Notes under the pieces: model-generated
What the model was told of the DNA's origin: nothing
Database searches by the model: none
The model's input: the letters and a program-made list of their open reading frames with translations, nothing else
Made by a program: the position numbers and the translations under genes
Shown: piece after piece, positions 31,177 through 32,002 of the stretch
How positions within the stretch are numbered: the stretch's first letter is position 1
Layout of the letters: each line of letters opens with the position of its first letter
Assembly (NCBI GenBank): GCA_003140315.1
Contig: PLJS01000215.1
Location: 1 to 32,002, forward strand
DNA length: 32,002 nt
Reading direction: 5' to 3'
Source: Hyphomicrobiales bacterium
GTDB taxonomy: Bacteria; Pseudomonadota; Alphaproteobacteria; Rhizobiales; Xanthobacteraceae

Positions 31177-31210
31177 GCGAGCCTTGGCCAGTCGGCGGTG
31201 ACGCCCGGTC

Positions 31211-32002
31211 TCAATCCAGGTGGAATTTCTCGAGCTGGCGGTGCTCGGCCCTGATCCAGCGCACCGTGCCGGTCACCGAGCGCATCACCACGGTCTCGGT
31301 CTCGATCACCTCGCCGCGGAAGCGTACGCCCCTGAGCATGGAGCCGTCGGTCACCCCGGTCGCGGCGAACAGGCAATCGCCCTTCACCATGTCCTCGATC
31401 TCATAGCGCTTGCGCGGGTCCTTGATGCCCATCTTGGCGGCACGCTCGCGCTTCTCGTCGGTGTCGAGCACGAGGCGGCACTGCATCTGGCCGCCGATGC
31501 AGCGCAGCGCCGATGCCGCGAGCACGCCCTCGGGCGCCCCGCCCACGCCGATATAGATGTCGATGCCGGTATTGTCGGGATCGGTGGTGTGGATCACGCC
31601 CGCCACGTCGCCGTCGGTGATCAGCGCGACCGACGCGCCGGTCTTGCGCACCGCCGCGATCAGTTCGGCGTGGCGCGGCCGCTCCATGATCAGTGCCGTG
31701 ATCTCGGCCGGCGCGACGCCCTTGGCCTTTGCGAGATTGCGGATGTTCTCGGCGGCGGGCGCATCGAGATCGACCACGCCCCGCGCATATCCCGGCCCGA
31801 TCGCGATCTTCTCCATGTAGACGTCGGGCGCGTTGAGCAGCGTGCCGCCCTCGGCCATCGCCATGGTGGCGATCGCGCCCGGCATGTTCTTGGCGCACAA
31901 AGTGGTGCCTTCAAGCGGATCGACCGCGATGTCCACCTTCGGCCCGGTCTTGCGGCCGACCTCCTCGCCGATGAACAGCATCGGCGCCTCGTCGCGCTCG
32001 CC
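31211..32002 (-). CDS. glpX: GlpX, class II fructose-1,6-bisphosphatase (5' end outside window)
   Basis: The C-terminal 263 residues of a class II fructose-1,6-bisphosphatase, a metal-dependent enzyme converting fructose-1,6-bisphosphate to fructose-6-phosphate in gluconeogenesis, and in autotrophs the Calvin cycle. DPLEGTTLCAKNMPGA holds the metal- and substrate-binding acids. VALITDGDVAGVIH and the loop IGVGGAPEGVLAASALRCIG are GlpX hallmarks, as is GVTDGSMLRGVRF near the end. The reading frame continues past the window edge; roughly the first 60 or so residues are missing. It is the first visible gene of the glpX/recJ unit. Confidence 0.95.
   Translation of the reverse strand, partial: GERDEAPMLFIGEEVGRKTGPKVDIAVDPLEGTTLCAKNMPGAIATMAMAEGGTLLNAPDVYMEKIAIGPGYARGVVDLDAPAAENIRNLAKAKGVAPAEITALIMERPRHAELIAAVRKTGASVALITDGDVAGVIHTTDPDNTGIDIYIGVGGAPEGVLAASALRCIGGQMQCRLVLDTDEKRERAAKMGIKDPRKRYEIEDMVKGDCLFAATGVTDGSMLRGVRFRGEVIETETVVMRSVTGTVRWIRAEHRQLEKFHLD

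Overview
The window is GC-rich chromosomal DNA from an alphaproteobacterium, most likely a Hyphomicrobiales member near the Nitrobacteraceae/Xanthobacteraceae. The clues are the recJ/glpX pairing, a complete-type sox gene set, many NMT1-type and branched-chain-type ABC transporters, and short intergenic palindromic elements of kinds common in that group. Nearly every base is coding or sits in gaps under 300 bp. No rRNA, tRNA, CRISPR array, phage or IS gene was seen.

Layout. (a) 1-2400: the end of an intergenic repeat, a Tat-exported alpha/beta hydrolase (minus strand), and a divergent MltB-type lytic transglycosylase. (b) 2454-7293: a minus-strand Liv-type ABC importer in the order substrate-binding protein, livH, livM, livG, livF, with a 126-bp palindromic element between the binding protein and livH. 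(c) 7468-9577: a NIPSNAP protein and an NAD(P)-dependent aldehyde dehydrogenase. (d) 9717-17006: a tightly packed plus-strand operon. It encodes a histidine phosphatase, a thiamine-diphosphate (TPP) enzyme, an SsuABC/TauABC-like importer (ATPase, two permeases, binding protein) and a second aldehyde dehydrogenase. It looks like an uptake, decarboxylation and aldehyde-oxidation route for an unknown 2-oxo-acid-type substrate. (e) 17125-17538: a small secreted protein made of six 15-residue repeats, with a CRP-like palindrome upstream. (f) 17701-27332: a sulfur-oxidation (sox) locus. soxY-Z-B-C-D plus a Pht5-like gene run left and soxA-X-(dsrE-like) run right from a 150-bp divergent promoter region. 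A frameshifted soxW, an unknown secreted protein and soxS follow. (g) 27438-28787: a secreted SGNH hydrolase. (h) 28882-32002: recJ, a small secreted protein and the 3' part of glpX, a conserved housekeeping block.

The Sox proteins form the periplasmic thiosulfate-to-sulfate pathway. SoxXA loads the sulfur compound on the C-terminal cysteine of SoxY (held by SoxZ), SoxB removes sulfate by hydrolysis, and SoxCD oxidises the sulfane sulfur. SoxS and SoxW are redox partners that keep SoxY reduced. SoxY, SoxB, SoxC, SoxW and the DsrE-like protein begin with twin-arginine signals. The c-type cytochromes SoxA, SoxX and SoxD have Sec-type signals, and SoxZ has none, as expected if it is exported bound to SoxY.

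The points that most deserve follow-up are the uncharacterised TPP enzyme/ABC/ALDH operon, the single-base frameshift in soxW, an inverted pair of 81-bp repeats bracketing soxW to the SGNH hydrolase, the unknown secreted protein between soxW and soxS, the Tat-exported DsrE-like protein, and the tandem-repeat protein. I saw no clearly novel defence or mobile system.
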